Part shown: in pieces, positions 1 through 9,325 of the stretch | Layout: every line of letters begins with the position of its first letter | Position numbering within the stretch: the stretch's first letter is position 1 | Assembly: GCF_009909155.2 (NCBI RefSeq) | Contig: NZ_JAAAPM020000030.1 | Location: 1-49,678, forward strand | Origin: Flavobacterium undicola | GTDB lineage: Bacteria > Bacteroidota > Bacteroidia > Flavobacteriales > Flavobacteriaceae | Direction: 5' to 3' | DNA: 49,678 nt | The notes under the pieces: model-generated | What the model saw: the letters and a program-made list of their open reading frames with translations, nothing else | What the model was told of the DNA's origin: nothing | Database searches by the model: none | Made by a program: the position numbers and the translations under genes

Positions 1-3000
1 ATTACAGGAGGTATAACCGGAGCAAGTGCCGGATCTGGATCAACCATTAATCAGACATTAACCAATCCAAGTAATGCAACGGCGGGAACGGTACAATATT
101 TAGTAACTCCAACTGCAACAACTGGATTATGTGCGGGTGCTGCCTTTACAATTACTGTAACAGTAAATCCAACACCTGTTTTAACCAGTACCTTGACCCC
201 ATTAGCGATATGTAGTACAACCACATTTTCTTATTCTGCGACAAGTTCTACAACAGGATCAACTTTTAGCTGGACAAGAGCTGCAGTTCCAGGTATTAGT
301 AATACAGCAGAAAGTGGAACAAACGGAACAATCAGTGAGGTATTAACCAATACCACTTCCAATCCAATAGTTGTTACATACATAGTTACCACTACAGCCA
401 ATTCATGTTCTAATTCACAAAACGTAACAGTAACAGTAAATGCTTTACCAACAGTAACAACAGCGGCTACAGCAACAGCAGTTTGTTTCAGTGCAAATGT
501 ACAAAGCACAACATTGACATATAATGCAACATCTTCTACGCCGACATCATATAGTATTGTATGGAATTCAAGTCCGACAAATAGTTTTACAGCAGTTACA
601 GATGCAATATTCCCGGAAAGTCCAATATCAATTAATATTCCCGCTGGCACAGCTGCAGGAACATACACGGGAACAATCACTGTGAAAAATGCTAATGGCT
701 GTGTAAGCACTGGTACTACATTTACAGTAACAGTAAATTCATGTTTAGTTTCTTTAGTAAAACAATCTGAATTATTTAATACTGGAAATTGTACAAGTGT
801 AGGTGATAAAATTAAATATACTTTCACTCTAACTAATCTAGGTACTACACCTATTACAAATATTACAATTACTGATCCTTTATTTAATGCTCCTAACCCT
901 ATTGTTCCAACAATATTTGTAAGCGGTGATACAAACAGTAATTTAAGTTTAGATACTAATGAAACCTGGGTATATATCGCTAATTATTCAATAACTCAAA
1001 AAGATATTGATACAGGAAAAGTTACTAATCAAGCAACTGTAAATGGTTTGGTTTTAGGTAGTGATGCTGTTAATGATTTATCAGGTACAAATTCAACTAA
1101 TAATAATCCGACTATAACACAATTATGTCAAAATCCTAAAATAGCCATTGTAAAAACAAATGACATTACAGTGGGAGAAAACGGATGTGCAACTATAAAA
1201 GTAGGTGACAAAGTAAATTACACCTTTACAGTGACCAACACTGGTAATGTTAGCTTGCATAATGTAGCGGTTAGCGACCCACATCAAGGATTATCTGCAA
1301 TTGTTCTACAAAGTGGAGATACTAATACTAACAGTATATTAGATGTTACCGAAACTTGGGTTTACAAAGCTAATTATACAGTAACTCAAGCTGATATTGA
1401 TGCTGGAAATATTACAAACCAAGCTTCTGTGAGCGGTTTTGCTCCTAATGAAACAAAAGTAATTGATCTATCTGGTGGTAGCTCAATTACAAATGAGCCA
1501 AATGTGATTCCGATTTGTTCTGATTCTGGAATTGCAATTGTAAAAACAAATGACATTACAGTGGGAGAAAACGGATGTGCCACTATAAAAGTAGGCGACA
1601 AAGTAAATTACACCTTTACAGTAACCAACACTGGTAATGTTAGCTTGCATAATGTAGCGGTTAGTGACCCTCATGCTGGCTTATCTGCTATTGCTCTGCA
1701 AAGTGGAGATACTAATACTAACAGTATATTAGATGTTACCGAAACTTGGGTTTACAAAGCGGATTACACTGTAAATCAAGCTGATATTGATGCTGGAAAT
1801 ATTACCAATCAAGCTTCTGTGAGCGGTTTTGCTCCTAATGAAACAAAAGTAATTGATCTATCTGGTGGTAGCTCGACTACAAATGAGCCAAATGTGATTC
1901 CGATTTGTACTAATCCTGGAATTGCAATTGTAAAAACAAATGATATTACAGTGGGAGAAAATGGATGTGCCTCTATAAAAGTAGGTGACAAAGTAAATTA
2001 CACCTTTATAGTGACCAACACTGGTAATGTAAGTTTACATAATGTAGCGGTTAGTGACCCTCATGCTGGCTTATCTGCTATTGCTTTACAAAGTGGAGAT
2101 ACTAATACTAACAGTATATTAGATGTTACCGAAACTTGGATTTACAAAGCGAATTACACCGTGACTCAAGCTGATATTGATGCTGGAAATATTACCAATC
2201 AAGCTTCTGTGAGCGGTTTTGCTCCTAATGAAACAAAAGTAATTGATCTATCAGGTGGTAGCTCGACTACAAATGAGCCAAATGTGATTCCGATTTGTAC
2301 TAATCCTGGAATTGCAATTGTAAAAACAAATGACATTACAGTGGGAGAAAACGGATGTGCCACTATAAAAGTAGGTGACAAAGTAAATTACACCTTTACA
2401 GTGACCAACACTGGTAATGTAAGCTTACATAATGTAACTGTTGCTGACCCTCATACTGGCTTATCTGCTATTGCTTTACAAAGTGGAGATACTAATACTG
2501 ACAATATATTAGATGTTAGTGAAACCTGGATTTACAAAGCGGATTACACAGTAACTCAAGCAGATATTGATGCTGGAAATATTACAAACCAAGCTTCTGT
2601 GAGTGGTTTTGCTCCTAATGAAACAAAAGTAATCGATCTATCTGGTAATAGCTCGACTACAAATGGGTCAAATGTGATTCCGATTTGTAACAATCCTAGT
2701 ATTTCTATCACTAAAGATGGAACCTATGTCGATACGAATCAAGATGGTAAAACCAATGTGGGAGATATGGTATCCTATAACTTTGTTATCAAAAACACAG
2801 GTAATGTTACTTTGACTAATATAACCGTAACAGATAACAATGCTATTATAAGCGGAGGATCAATTGCAATCCTTGCTGTAGGAGCAACTGATACTACTAC
2901 TTTTAGCGCTTCACATGCCATTACACAAGATGATATCAACAAAGGATTTGTATACAATTTGGCATTGGCTACTGCCAAAGATCCAAAAAACCAGACCATA

Positions 3001-4962
3001 ACTGATACATCTTCTGACCCTACTCCTTGTACTTCTTGTCCAATTAAAGAAGATTGTCCGGATTGTACCATCACTGTATTAAATCAATCTCCTGGTATTT
3101 CTATTACCAAAGACGGAACTTATGTAGATACAAATCATGATGGTATAACAAATGTAGGCGATATGGTATCGTATAACTTTGTTGTCAAAAACACAGGTAA
3201 TGTTACTTTAACTAATGTAACCGTAACCGATAACAATGCTATTGTAAGCGGTGGATCTATCGCCAGCCTTGCTGTGGGAGCAACTGATGCAACTACTTTT
3301 ACTGCTTCACATACCATTACACAAGATGATATCAACAAAGGATTTGTATACAATTTGGCATTGGCTACTGCTAAAGATCCAAAAAACCAAAATGTAACAG
3401 ATACTTCGTCTGACCCTACTCCTTGTACTTCTTGTCCAATTAAAGAAGATTGTCCGGATTGTACCATCACTGTATTAAATCAAACTCCTGGTATTTTAAT
3501 TACTAAAGACGGAACTTATGTAGATACAAATCAAGATGGTAAAACAAATGTAGGCGATATGGTATCTTATAACTTTGTTATCAAAAACACAGGTAATGTT
3601 ACTTTAACTAATGTAACCGTAACCGATAATAATGCTATTGTAAGCGGTGGCCCAATTGCAACCCTTGCTCCTGGAGCAACTGATGCAACTACTTTTACTG
3701 CTTCACATGCCATTACACAAGATGATATCAACAAAGGAATTGTATACAATTTGGCTTTGGCTACTGCTAAAGATCCTAAAAACCAAAATGTAACAGATAC
3801 TTCGTCTGACCCTACTCCTTGTACTTCTTGTCCAATTAAAGAAGATTGTCCGGATTGTACCATCACTGTATTGAATCAAACTCCTGGTATTTTAATTACT
3901 AAAGACGGAACTTATGTTGATACGAATCAAGATGGTAAAACAAGTGTGGGAGATATGGTATCTTATAACTTTGTTGTCAAAAATACAGGTAATGTTACTT
4001 TAACTAATGTAACCGTAACCGATAACAATGCTATTGTAAGCGGTGGACCAATTGCAATCCTAACTGTAGGAGCAACTGATACAACTACATTTACCGCTTC
4101 ACATACCATTACACAAGATGATATCAACAAAGGATTTGTATACAATTTAGCATTAGCAACTGCTAAAGATCCAAAAAACCAAAATGTAACAGATACTTCT
4201 TCTGACCCTACACCATGTACTTCTTGTCCTAAAGATCCGGAGTGTGCAGACTGTACTATTACTGTTTTACCACAAAGCCCAGGACTAAATATAGACAAAA
4301 CGGCAATTGTTATTAGTCGTGGCACTGAAAGTGAAGTCTACAGCTTTGTTGGTGATGTAATCAATTATACGATAAGCGTAACTAATACAGGTAATGTTAC
4401 CCTTCATAACATTGTTGTTAAAGATCCATTAACAGGATTAGATACTACAAATGAGCCTTTTAATCTTGCTCCTGGAGAACACAAAGAATTTCAACAAAGT
4501 CATACAATAACAGTAAATGATTTAAAAGGAAATAGTATTACCAATGTTGCTACCGCCAATGGATTAACTCCAAATAATACTCCTATTACAACTGAAGATA
4601 CAGTAATTGTTGAGAAAGCTCAAGTATTAGGATGTGGAACTATATTTGTTCACAATGCTTTCACACCTAATGGTGATGAATTCAACGACAAATTCAAAAT
4701 TGATAATATTGAGGATACACTTTGTTATCCTGAAAACTCAGTTGAAATTTACAACCGTTGGGGAATACTAGTTTTTGAAACTAAAGGTTATGATAACGGA
4801 AATAACGTATTCAAAGGTTATTCTGAAGGAAGAGTTACCGTTGATAAAAACGCTGGATTACCTACTGGAACCTATTTTTATATATTAAAATATACCGCTG
4901 TTGGTTTGCAAGGTGAAACTATAGCCAAACAAGAACAAGGATACCTATACCTTTCTAGATAA
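1..4962 (+). CDS. Giant repeat adhesin with type IX secretion type B C-terminal domain (5' end missing)
   Basis: The reading frame is open from the first base, so the N-terminus lies outside the window; 1653 residues are visible. Order, numbered from base 1: Ig/PKD-like Thr/Ser-rich segments (about 1-246); one divergent DUF11/DUF7507-type domain (about 248-380); four copies of a 130-residue unit (381-900); four copies of a 132-residue unit (901-1428); a last DUF11-type domain (1429-1540); and a C-terminal gliding-motility-associated CHU_C domain (about 1543-1653) containing FTPNGDEFND and VEIYNRWG. That last domain is the type B signal for export through the type IX secretion system. The protein is therefore expected to be surface-exposed or released, like SprB-class adhesins. 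PorP/SprF and PorE-like genes follow directly, which is the usual partner arrangement. Adhesion is inferred; export is well supported. Confidence 0.9.
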   Translation: MTGGITGASAGSGSTINQTLTNPSNATAGTVQYLVTPTATTGLCAGAAFTITVTVNPTPVLTSTLTPLAICSTTTFSYSATSSTTGSTFSWTRAAVPGISNTAESGTNGTISEVLTNTTSNPIVVTYIVTTTANSCSNSQNVTVTVNALPTVTTAATATAVCFSANVQSTTLTYNATSSTPTSYSIVWNSSPTNSFTAVTDAIFPESPISINIPAGTAAGTYTGTITVKNANGCVSTGTTFTVTVNSCLVSLVKQSELFNTGNCTSVGDKIKYTFTLTNLGTTPITNITITDPLFNAPNPIVPTIFVSGDTNSNLSLDTNETWVYIANYSITQKDIDTGKVTNQATVNGLVLGSDAVNDLSGTNSTNNNPTITQLCQNPKIAIVKTNDITVGENGCATIKVGDKVNYTFTVTNTGNVSLHNVAVSDPHQGLSAIVLQSGDTNTNSILDVTETWVYKANYTVTQADIDAGNITNQASVSGFAPNETKVIDLSGGSSITNEPNVIPICSDSGIAIVKTNDITVGENGCATIKVGDKVNYTFTVTNTGNVSLHNVAVSDPHAGLSAIALQSGDTNTNSILDVTETWVYKADYTVNQADIDAGNITNQASVSGFAPNETKVIDLSGGSSTTNEPNVIPICTNPGIAIVKTNDITVGENGCASIKVGDKVNYTFIVTNTGNVSLHNVAVSDPHAGLSAIALQSGDTNTNSILDVTETWIYKANYTVTQADIDAGNITNQASVSGFAPNETKVIDLSGGSSTTNEPNVIPICTNPGIAIVKTNDITVGENGCATIKVGDKVNYTFTVTNTGNVSLHNVTVADPHTGLSAIALQSGDTNTDNILDVSETWIYKADYTVTQADIDAGNITNQASVSGFAPNETKVIDLSGNSSTTNGSNVIPICNNPSISITKDGTYVDTNQDGKTNVGDMVSYNFVIKNTGNVTLTNITVTDNNAIISGGSIAILAVGATDTTTFSASHAITQDDINKGFVYNLALATAKDPKNQTITDTSSDPTPCTSCPIKEDCPDCTITVLNQSPGISITKDGTYVDTNHDGITNVGDMVSYNFVVKNTGNVTLTNVTVTDNNAIVSGGSIASLAVGATDATTFTASHTITQDDINKGFVYNLALATAKDPKNQNVTDTSSDPTPCTSCPIKEDCPDCTITVLNQTPGILITKDGTYVDTNQDGKTNVGDMVSYNFVIKNTGNVTLTNVTVTDNNAIVSGGPIATLAPGATDATTFTASHAITQDDINKGIVYNLALATAKDPKNQNVTDTSSDPTPCTSCPIKEDCPDCTITVLNQTPGILITKDGTYVDTNQDGKTSVGDMVSYNFVVKNTGNVTLTNVTVTDNNAIVSGGPIAILTVGATDTTTFTASHTITQDDINKGFVYNLALATAKDPKNQNVTDTSSDPTPCTSCPKDPECADCTITVLPQSPGLNIDKTAIVISRGTESEVYSFVGDVINYTISVTNTGNVTLHNIVVKDPLTGLDTTNEPFNLAPGEHKEFQQSHTITVNDLKGNSITNVATANGLTPNNTPITTEDTVIVEKAQVLGCGTIFVHNAFTPNGDEFNDKFKIDNIEDTLCYPENSVEIYNRWGILVFETKGYDNGNNVFKGYSEGRVTVDKNAGLPTGTYFYILKYTAVGLQGETIAKQEQGYLYLSR
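1141..2700 (+). repeat. Four tandem 390-bp units (unit A) inside the adhesin
   Basis: Units start at 1141, 1531, 1921 and 2311, exactly 390 bp apart, and are nearly identical at DNA level. Each encodes a 130-residue DUF11-like beta domain beginning IVKTNDITVGENGC and ending NVIPIC. Each carries an acidic 12-residue loop (DTNTNSILDVTE) that looks like a calcium-binding EF-hand-type loop. The last unit is the most diverged. Confidence 0.92.
2701..4284 (+). repeat. Four tandem 396-bp units (unit B) inside the adhesin
   Basis: Units start at 2701, 3097, 3493 and 3889, exactly 396 bp apart. Each encodes a 132-residue domain beginning ITKDGTYVDTN. Each holds an EF-hand-like loop (DTNQDGKTNVGD or close) and ends with a cysteine-rich linker of the form CxxC-x5-CxxC (CTSCPIKEDCPDC; in the last unit CTSCPKDPECADC). 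The sequence family differs from unit A, so two separate amplifications are visible in one gene. Confidence 0.92.
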
Positions 4963-4978
4963 AAAAACTCAAATCTAA

Positions 4979-5010
4979 TACCAGAGGTTTTAACAAAACC
5001 TCTGGTATTT
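4979..5010 (+). terminator. Hairpin after the adhesin gene
   Basis: A perfect 13-bp stem (4979-4991 with 4995-5007), three-base loop, followed by TTT. It lies between the adhesin and the porP/sprF-like gene, so it may terminate or only attenuate transcription into the downstream genes. Confidence 0.75.
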
Positions 5011-5023
5011 AAAACTAAGTCAA

Positions 5024-5935
5024 ATGAAAACAAAACTACTACTAATCGGTTTGATGTTTACTGTAATAGTAAGTTATGCGCAACAAGATGCACAATTTAC
5101 ACAATACATGTACAACACTATAAATGTAAATCCGGCCTATGCTGGTTCCAGAGGAGCAATGAGTATTTTTGCCTTACACCGTACCCAGTGGGTTGGACTA
5201 GACGGAGCACCAACAACTAATGCCATTTCTATTAATACTCCATTTAATAGTAGCAGATTAGGTTTAGGTGTATCAGTCATCAATGATAAAATTGGGCCAA
5301 CTCATGAAAACACTATTTCTGGAGACTTATCTTATACCATTCCTACTTCTGAAAACGTAAAACTTTCATTTGGTATAAAAGCTACAGCTAACTTATTTGA
5401 TTTAGATGTTAGTAGATTAACTCCTGAACAACAAGGAGACCCAAAACTACAAGGATTTGATAATAAATTTAGTCCTAACATCGGAGCTGGTATTTATCTT
5501 CACTCTAATAAAGCTTATGTTGGCTTTTCAGTACCTAACTTTATAGAATCAAATAGATATGACGATAATGACGTAGCTATTTTCAAAGAAAAAATAAATT
5601 ATTATTTAATTGCTGGTTATGTGATGGATTTAAATTACAATCTTAAATTCAAACCTGCTTTATTAACTAAAATGGTGCAGGGTGCTCCTTTGCAAGTGGA
5701 TGTGTCTGGTAATTTTATGTTATATGACAAATTAACTGTAGGGCTTGCCTACCGCTGGAGCGCTTCTTTAAGTGCAATGGTTGGTTTTCAAATTTCAGAT
5801 GCAATGTATATCGGTTATGGATACGATTTAGAAACTACCAAATTAGAAAATTACAATTCGGGTTCACATGAGATTTTCTTGAGATATGAAATTTTCAAAA
5901 ACAATAACAAAATTACGACCCCAAGATTCTTCTAA
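5024..5935 (+). CDS. PorP/SprF family type IX secretion outer-membrane protein
   Basis: 303 residues with a signal peptide (MKTKLLLIGLMFTVIVSYAQ) followed by the family hallmark QFTQYMYNTINVNPAYAG. The rest is alternating beta-strand sequence ending in a typical outer-membrane strand (EIFLRYEIF). Members are integral outer-membrane barrels. In the Flavobacterium johnsoniae SprB/SprF pair, the SprF-type protein is needed for surface delivery of the large adhesin encoded just upstream. Gene order here (giant type B substrate, then PorP/SprF, then PorE-like) matches that pairing, so a dedicated role for the upstream adhesin is the best inference. Many paralogues exist per genome, so no gene symbol is given. 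Confidence 0.93.
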   Translation: MKTKLLLIGLMFTVIVSYAQQDAQFTQYMYNTINVNPAYAGSRGAMSIFALHRTQWVGLDGAPTTNAISINTPFNSSRLGLGVSVINDKIGPTHENTISGDLSYTIPTSENVKLSFGIKATANLFDLDVSRLTPEQQGDPKLQGFDNKFSPNIGAGIYLHSNKAYVGFSVPNFIESNRYDDNDVAIFKEKINYYLIAGYVMDLNYNLKFKPALLTKMVQGAPLQVDVSGNFMLYDKLTVGLAYRWSASLSAMVGFQISDAMYIGYGYDLETTKLENYNSGSHEIFLRYEIFKNNNKITTPRFF

Positions 5936-6683
5936 ATTCAATTATCATGAAAAAAAAAACATACTCATTTGCATAGCTATAGTAAGTATTTTTTCATGTA
6001 ATATTTATTCGCAAAAAACAAAATTGACTGTAGCTGAAATAAAAATCAGAGGTACTCAAATAACAGCTCCACCAAGGCCTGAAATAATACCTGATCTTGA
6101 AAAAATTGTAGTATCATATAAAGTAGTAGAAAAGATTAACATGCCTTTTGGAGGTCACACCACCACCTATGTGGTTTCAGACTTAAGCTTGGTTAATACA
6201 AATTATTTAGGACCAAACAATACCAGAGTTATAACTCTTATTTATGAAAAAAAAAAGATTTATAACAATAAAAAAGTGGCTCTGATTAACTCGTTAAAAC
6301 CAACTCCAACTCAAAGTAGTTCAAATTCTGACATAAATGTAAATTTAAAAATAATTGAAAAATTAAATGTAATTGAAGATGAAGAATCAAATAATGGAGT
6401 TGAATACATTGATATCGTAAAAACCTATGAAAGGGTATACAAAAGAGGATATAAATCTATTGAAATGCTTAAAAGATTAGGTAATGCCTATTACTTTAAA
6501 GGAAAACTAGAAAAATCGGCTCAGTTTTATGAAGAACTGTTTGACATGACTACGGATTTAGAAGCTGAATATTATTTTCGATATGCACGCTCTTTAAATT
6601 TTATCAATAAAAAAGATAAAGCTGATAAAATGATGGAAAAATACAATCAGAAAACAGAGGCTGAACAGACAATAAAAAATTAA
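5886..6683 (+). CDS. PorE-like TPR-module protein, start codon apparently out of frame
   Basis: The open frame begins at an ATG at 5886, inside the end of the porP/sprF-like gene. By comparison with the downstream paralogues the natural start is the ATG at 5947, which sits in the same AATTAT(Y)ATG context. There, ten consecutive A's put the ATG out of frame (stop at TAG after nine codons); eight or eleven A's would restore it. From the shared part the protein reads KKNILICIAIVSIFSCNIYSQ (signal peptide), then a unique region of about 120 residues, then the TPR-like module (KTYERVYKRGYKS ... LGNAYYF ... FRYARSL) that heads the PorE-like protein. There is no PD40 or OmpA domain. It is either a partial gene, a frameshifted gene, or a gene read by slippage. 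Function unknown; periplasmic location inferred. Confidence 0.65.
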   Translation: MKFSKTITKLRPQDSSKFNYHEKKNILICIAIVSIFSCNIYSQKTKLTVAEIKIRGTQITAPPRPEIIPDLEKIVVSYKVVEKINMPFGGHTTTYVVSDLSLVNTNYLGPNNTRVITLIYEKKKIYNNKKVALINSLKPTPTQSSSNSDINVNLKIIEKLNVIEDEESNNGVEYIDIVKTYERVYKRGYKSIEMLKRLGNAYYFKGKLEKSAQFYEELFDMTTDLEAEYYFRYARSLNFINKKDKADKMMEKYNQKTEAEQTIKN

Positions 6684-6710
6684 AACACGATGAACTAAAA
6701 ACCAATTATT

Positions 6711-7106
6711 ATGAAAAGCTACAAACTTGTTTACATGATAATAATAAGTGTTTTTTCATGTACTATTTATTCACAAAAGGAAAAAGTAATTGCGCCTAAA
6801 AAAAACTATACAAATTATTCCTCAGTAGATCCTTTAAAAACTTATGAAAGAGTCATCGAAAAAGGCTATAAATCAGCTGATATGTTAAAAAAAATAGGAA
6901 ATGCATATTACTTTAATGAGGAACTGGATAAAGCTGCTAAATGGTATGGAGAGTTATTTACCATGACTACTATTACTGATTTAGAACCCGAATATTATTT
7001 TAGATATGCCCGATCTTTAAAATCTATTAATAAAAATGATGAAGCCGATGAAATGATGAAAATATTCAATCAAAAAACAGAGGTTACTACAGTGAAAAAA
7101 AATTAA
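6711..7106 (+). CDS. Short PorE-module protein (signal peptide plus TPR-like unit only)
   Basis: 131 residues: a hydrophobic leader (MKSYKLVYMIIISVFSCTIYSQ) and one TPR-like module (KTYERVIEKGYKS, GNAYYF, AAKWYGELF, YYFRYARSL). It stops where the PorE-like paralogue downstream continues into its PD40 propeller. Length and spacing (27 bp after the previous gene, 30 bp before the next) suggest a co-transcribed free-standing gene, not a decayed one; the frame is intact. It lacks the OmpA peptidoglycan-binding domain, so it could compete with or modulate the full-length protein. That role is inference only. Confidence 0.75.
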   Translation: MKSYKLVYMIIISVFSCTIYSQKEKVIAPKKNYTNYSSVDPLKTYERVIEKGYKSADMLKKIGNAYYFNEELDKAAKWYGELFTMTTITDLEPEYYFRYARSLKSINKNDEADEMMKIFNQKTEVTTVKKN

Positions 7107-7136
7107 AAATCTACGATACTCCTAAAAACTAATATT

Positions 7137-9074
7137 ATGAAAAAAAATATACTCCTTTGCATAGCTATAGTAAGTGTTTTTTCATTCAACATTTATTCAC
7201 AAAAAGCTAATTTGGCATCAGCTGATAAAAAGTATGACAGCTATGCCTATATCAATGCTATAAAAACCTATGAAAGAGTTGTTGAAAAAGGATATAAATC
7301 GGCAACTATATTTCAAAAGTTAGGAAATGCTTATTATTTCAACGCCGAATTAGACAAAGCAGCTAAATGGTATGGTGAATTATTTGCAATGACTACCGAT
7401 TTAGAGCCGGAATATTATTTCCGTTATTCGCAATCCTTACGTTCAATTGGTGAAAATGATAAAGCCAATGAAATGATGAATAAATTCAATCAATTATCAA
7501 GCAATGATAATAGAGGACAATTATTCAAAAAAAACGAGAATTATCTTGACGCAATAAAAGAAAATTCAGGAAGGTACAAAATAGAAAATGCCGGTATCAA
7601 TTCCAAATATTCTGATTATGGAACTACCGTATACAATAACAAAATCTATTTTGCCACAGCTAGAGATACTGGAAGTCTAGGACATAGAAAACATTCATGG
7701 ACCGACCAATTTTTCACCAATTTGTACACCGCAGATTTAGGTGATGAAATGACACCAGATGCTCCTAAGAAATTTGATCGATCTATTAATACTAAATTTC
7801 ACGAATCTACACCTGTTTTTACAAAAGATGGTAATACTATGTACTTTACAAGAAATAATTATCTTGAGGGTAAAAAAGGAAAAGATGGAAACAATGTGAA
7901 TTTAGTAAAAATTTACAAATCTACTTTGGTAGATGGAAAATGGACTAATACAAGCGCATTACCATTTGATAGCGATAGCTACAGTACTGCCCACCCTACA
8001 CTAAGTCCGGATGAAAAAACATTGTATTTTGCTTCGGATATGCCTGGAACATTAGGACAATCGGATATATTTAAAGTTAAAATAAATGAAGATGGAAGTT
8101 TTGGAAATCCTGAAAATTTAGGAAATGTAATAAATACTGCCGGACGCGAAACTTTTCCTTATATAAATGATGAAAAAGAACTCTATTTTGCATCAGATGG
8201 GCATCCTGGTTTGGGTGGCTTAGATATATTTGTTTCCAAAATGAATGCCAGCGGCACTTTCAATGAAGTTCAAAATGTGGGAGCTGATGCCAATTCCCCA
8301 AAAGATGATTTTGCCTATGTAATTGATACCAAATCCCGAAGAGGTTTCTTGAGTTCCAATAGAGATGGAGGACAGGGATTTGATGATATCTATAAATTTT
8401 TAGAAACCAAAAGACTCATTTGTGAGCAGCTATTGTATGGTGAAATAACAGACATCGAAACTAAAATTCTATTACCTGATACAAAATTGAGCTTATATGA
8501 CAGTCAATATAATCTCGTTAACACTACTACTTCTGATGAAAAAGGAAATTATTCTTTTGCCGTAGAATGCGGAAAAAAATATAGTGTAAGGGCTGAAAAA
8601 ACAGACTATACAACTATTGAAGAAAAAGTAACAATTGCCAAAGAGAATGGGAAAACTTATTTTCCTTTAGCTCTAGAAAAAGCAAAATGTAAAGTGACCG
8701 TGGGTGATGATTTAGGTAAATGTTTTGGTATAAAAAGGATTTATTTTGATTTTGATAAATCTGACATTCGAGTTGAAGCCGCTATAGACCTAGAAAAAAT
8801 ATTAGATGTCATGAACGAATATCCAAAAATGAAACTCGATATACGCTCTCATACTGATAGTCGTGGTTCTTTCAAATACAATGAATCTTTATCTGATAGA
8901 AGAGCCAAATCTACTATAGGATGGTTAATTAAAAACGGTGTAAATCCAAATCGATTAGTTGGCAAAGGATATGGTGAAAACCAACTCATTAACCAATGTT
9001 CTGATGGAGTAAAATGTACAGAAGAAGAACACCAAATGAATCGAAGAAGTGAATTTATTATTACGGCTCTTTAA
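7137..9074 (+). CDS. PorE-like TPR / PD40 propeller / carboxypeptidase-regulatory / OmpA protein
   Basis: 645 residues. Signal peptide (1-21), TPR-like module (about 30-115), WD40-like PD40 beta-propeller (about 140-420, with repeats such as HPTLSPDEKTLYFASD, ELYFASDGHPGLGGLDIF and RRGFLSSNRDGGQGFDDIY), a carboxypeptidase-regulatory-like beta sandwich (about 430-515), and a C-terminal OmpA domain (about 530-645, IYFDFDKSDIR, HTDSRG, NRRSEF). This four-domain order is that of PorE (Porphyromonas PG1058), a type IX secretion component that binds peptidoglycan through OmpA and contacts PorP. The porP/sprF-like gene upstream supports the same partnership. Several such proteins occur in flavobacterial genomes, so it may serve this adhesin and not the core machine. 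Confidence 0.88.
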   Translation: MKKNILLCIAIVSVFSFNIYSQKANLASADKKYDSYAYINAIKTYERVVEKGYKSATIFQKLGNAYYFNAELDKAAKWYGELFAMTTDLEPEYYFRYSQSLRSIGENDKANEMMNKFNQLSSNDNRGQLFKKNENYLDAIKENSGRYKIENAGINSKYSDYGTTVYNNKIYFATARDTGSLGHRKHSWTDQFFTNLYTADLGDEMTPDAPKKFDRSINTKFHESTPVFTKDGNTMYFTRNNYLEGKKGKDGNNVNLVKIYKSTLVDGKWTNTSALPFDSDSYSTAHPTLSPDEKTLYFASDMPGTLGQSDIFKVKINEDGSFGNPENLGNVINTAGRETFPYINDEKELYFASDGHPGLGGLDIFVSKMNASGTFNEVQNVGADANSPKDDFAYVIDTKSRRGFLSSNRDGGQGFDDIYKFLETKRLICEQLLYGEITDIETKILLPDTKLSLYDSQYNLVNTTTSDEKGNYSFAVECGKKYSVRAEKTDYTTIEEKVTIAKENGKTYFPLALEKAKCKVTVGDDLGKCFGIKRIYFDFDKSDIRVEAAIDLEKILDVMNEYPKMKLDIRSHTDSRGSFKYNESLSDRRAKSTIGWLIKNGVNPNRLVGKGYGENQLINQCSDGVKCTEEEHQMNRRSEFIITAL

Positions 9075-9325
9075 TTAATCAACTTTTTTAATTTAGAATA
9101 GCAACCTAAAAAAAGAGACAATACACTGGTAATAAATACATTACAAATATCAATTGTTTTAATAAAAATTCTGTTAATTATATAAAAAAAAGACTTATTT
9201 TATATTAGATGTAAAAATTTCTATTAAATTTATCACTTAATGTTTATATAGAATTTTCTGGAGTCTTTAATCTTTATATAAAAAAACAATAAAAGTATGG
9301 TAAAAAATTTATTTAAATTTATTCT

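Noticed and set aside
231..4325. Several minus-strand open frames across the adhesin repeats
   Set aside because: They repeat with the same 390- and 396-bp period as the coding strand, so they are shadows of the adhesin gene.
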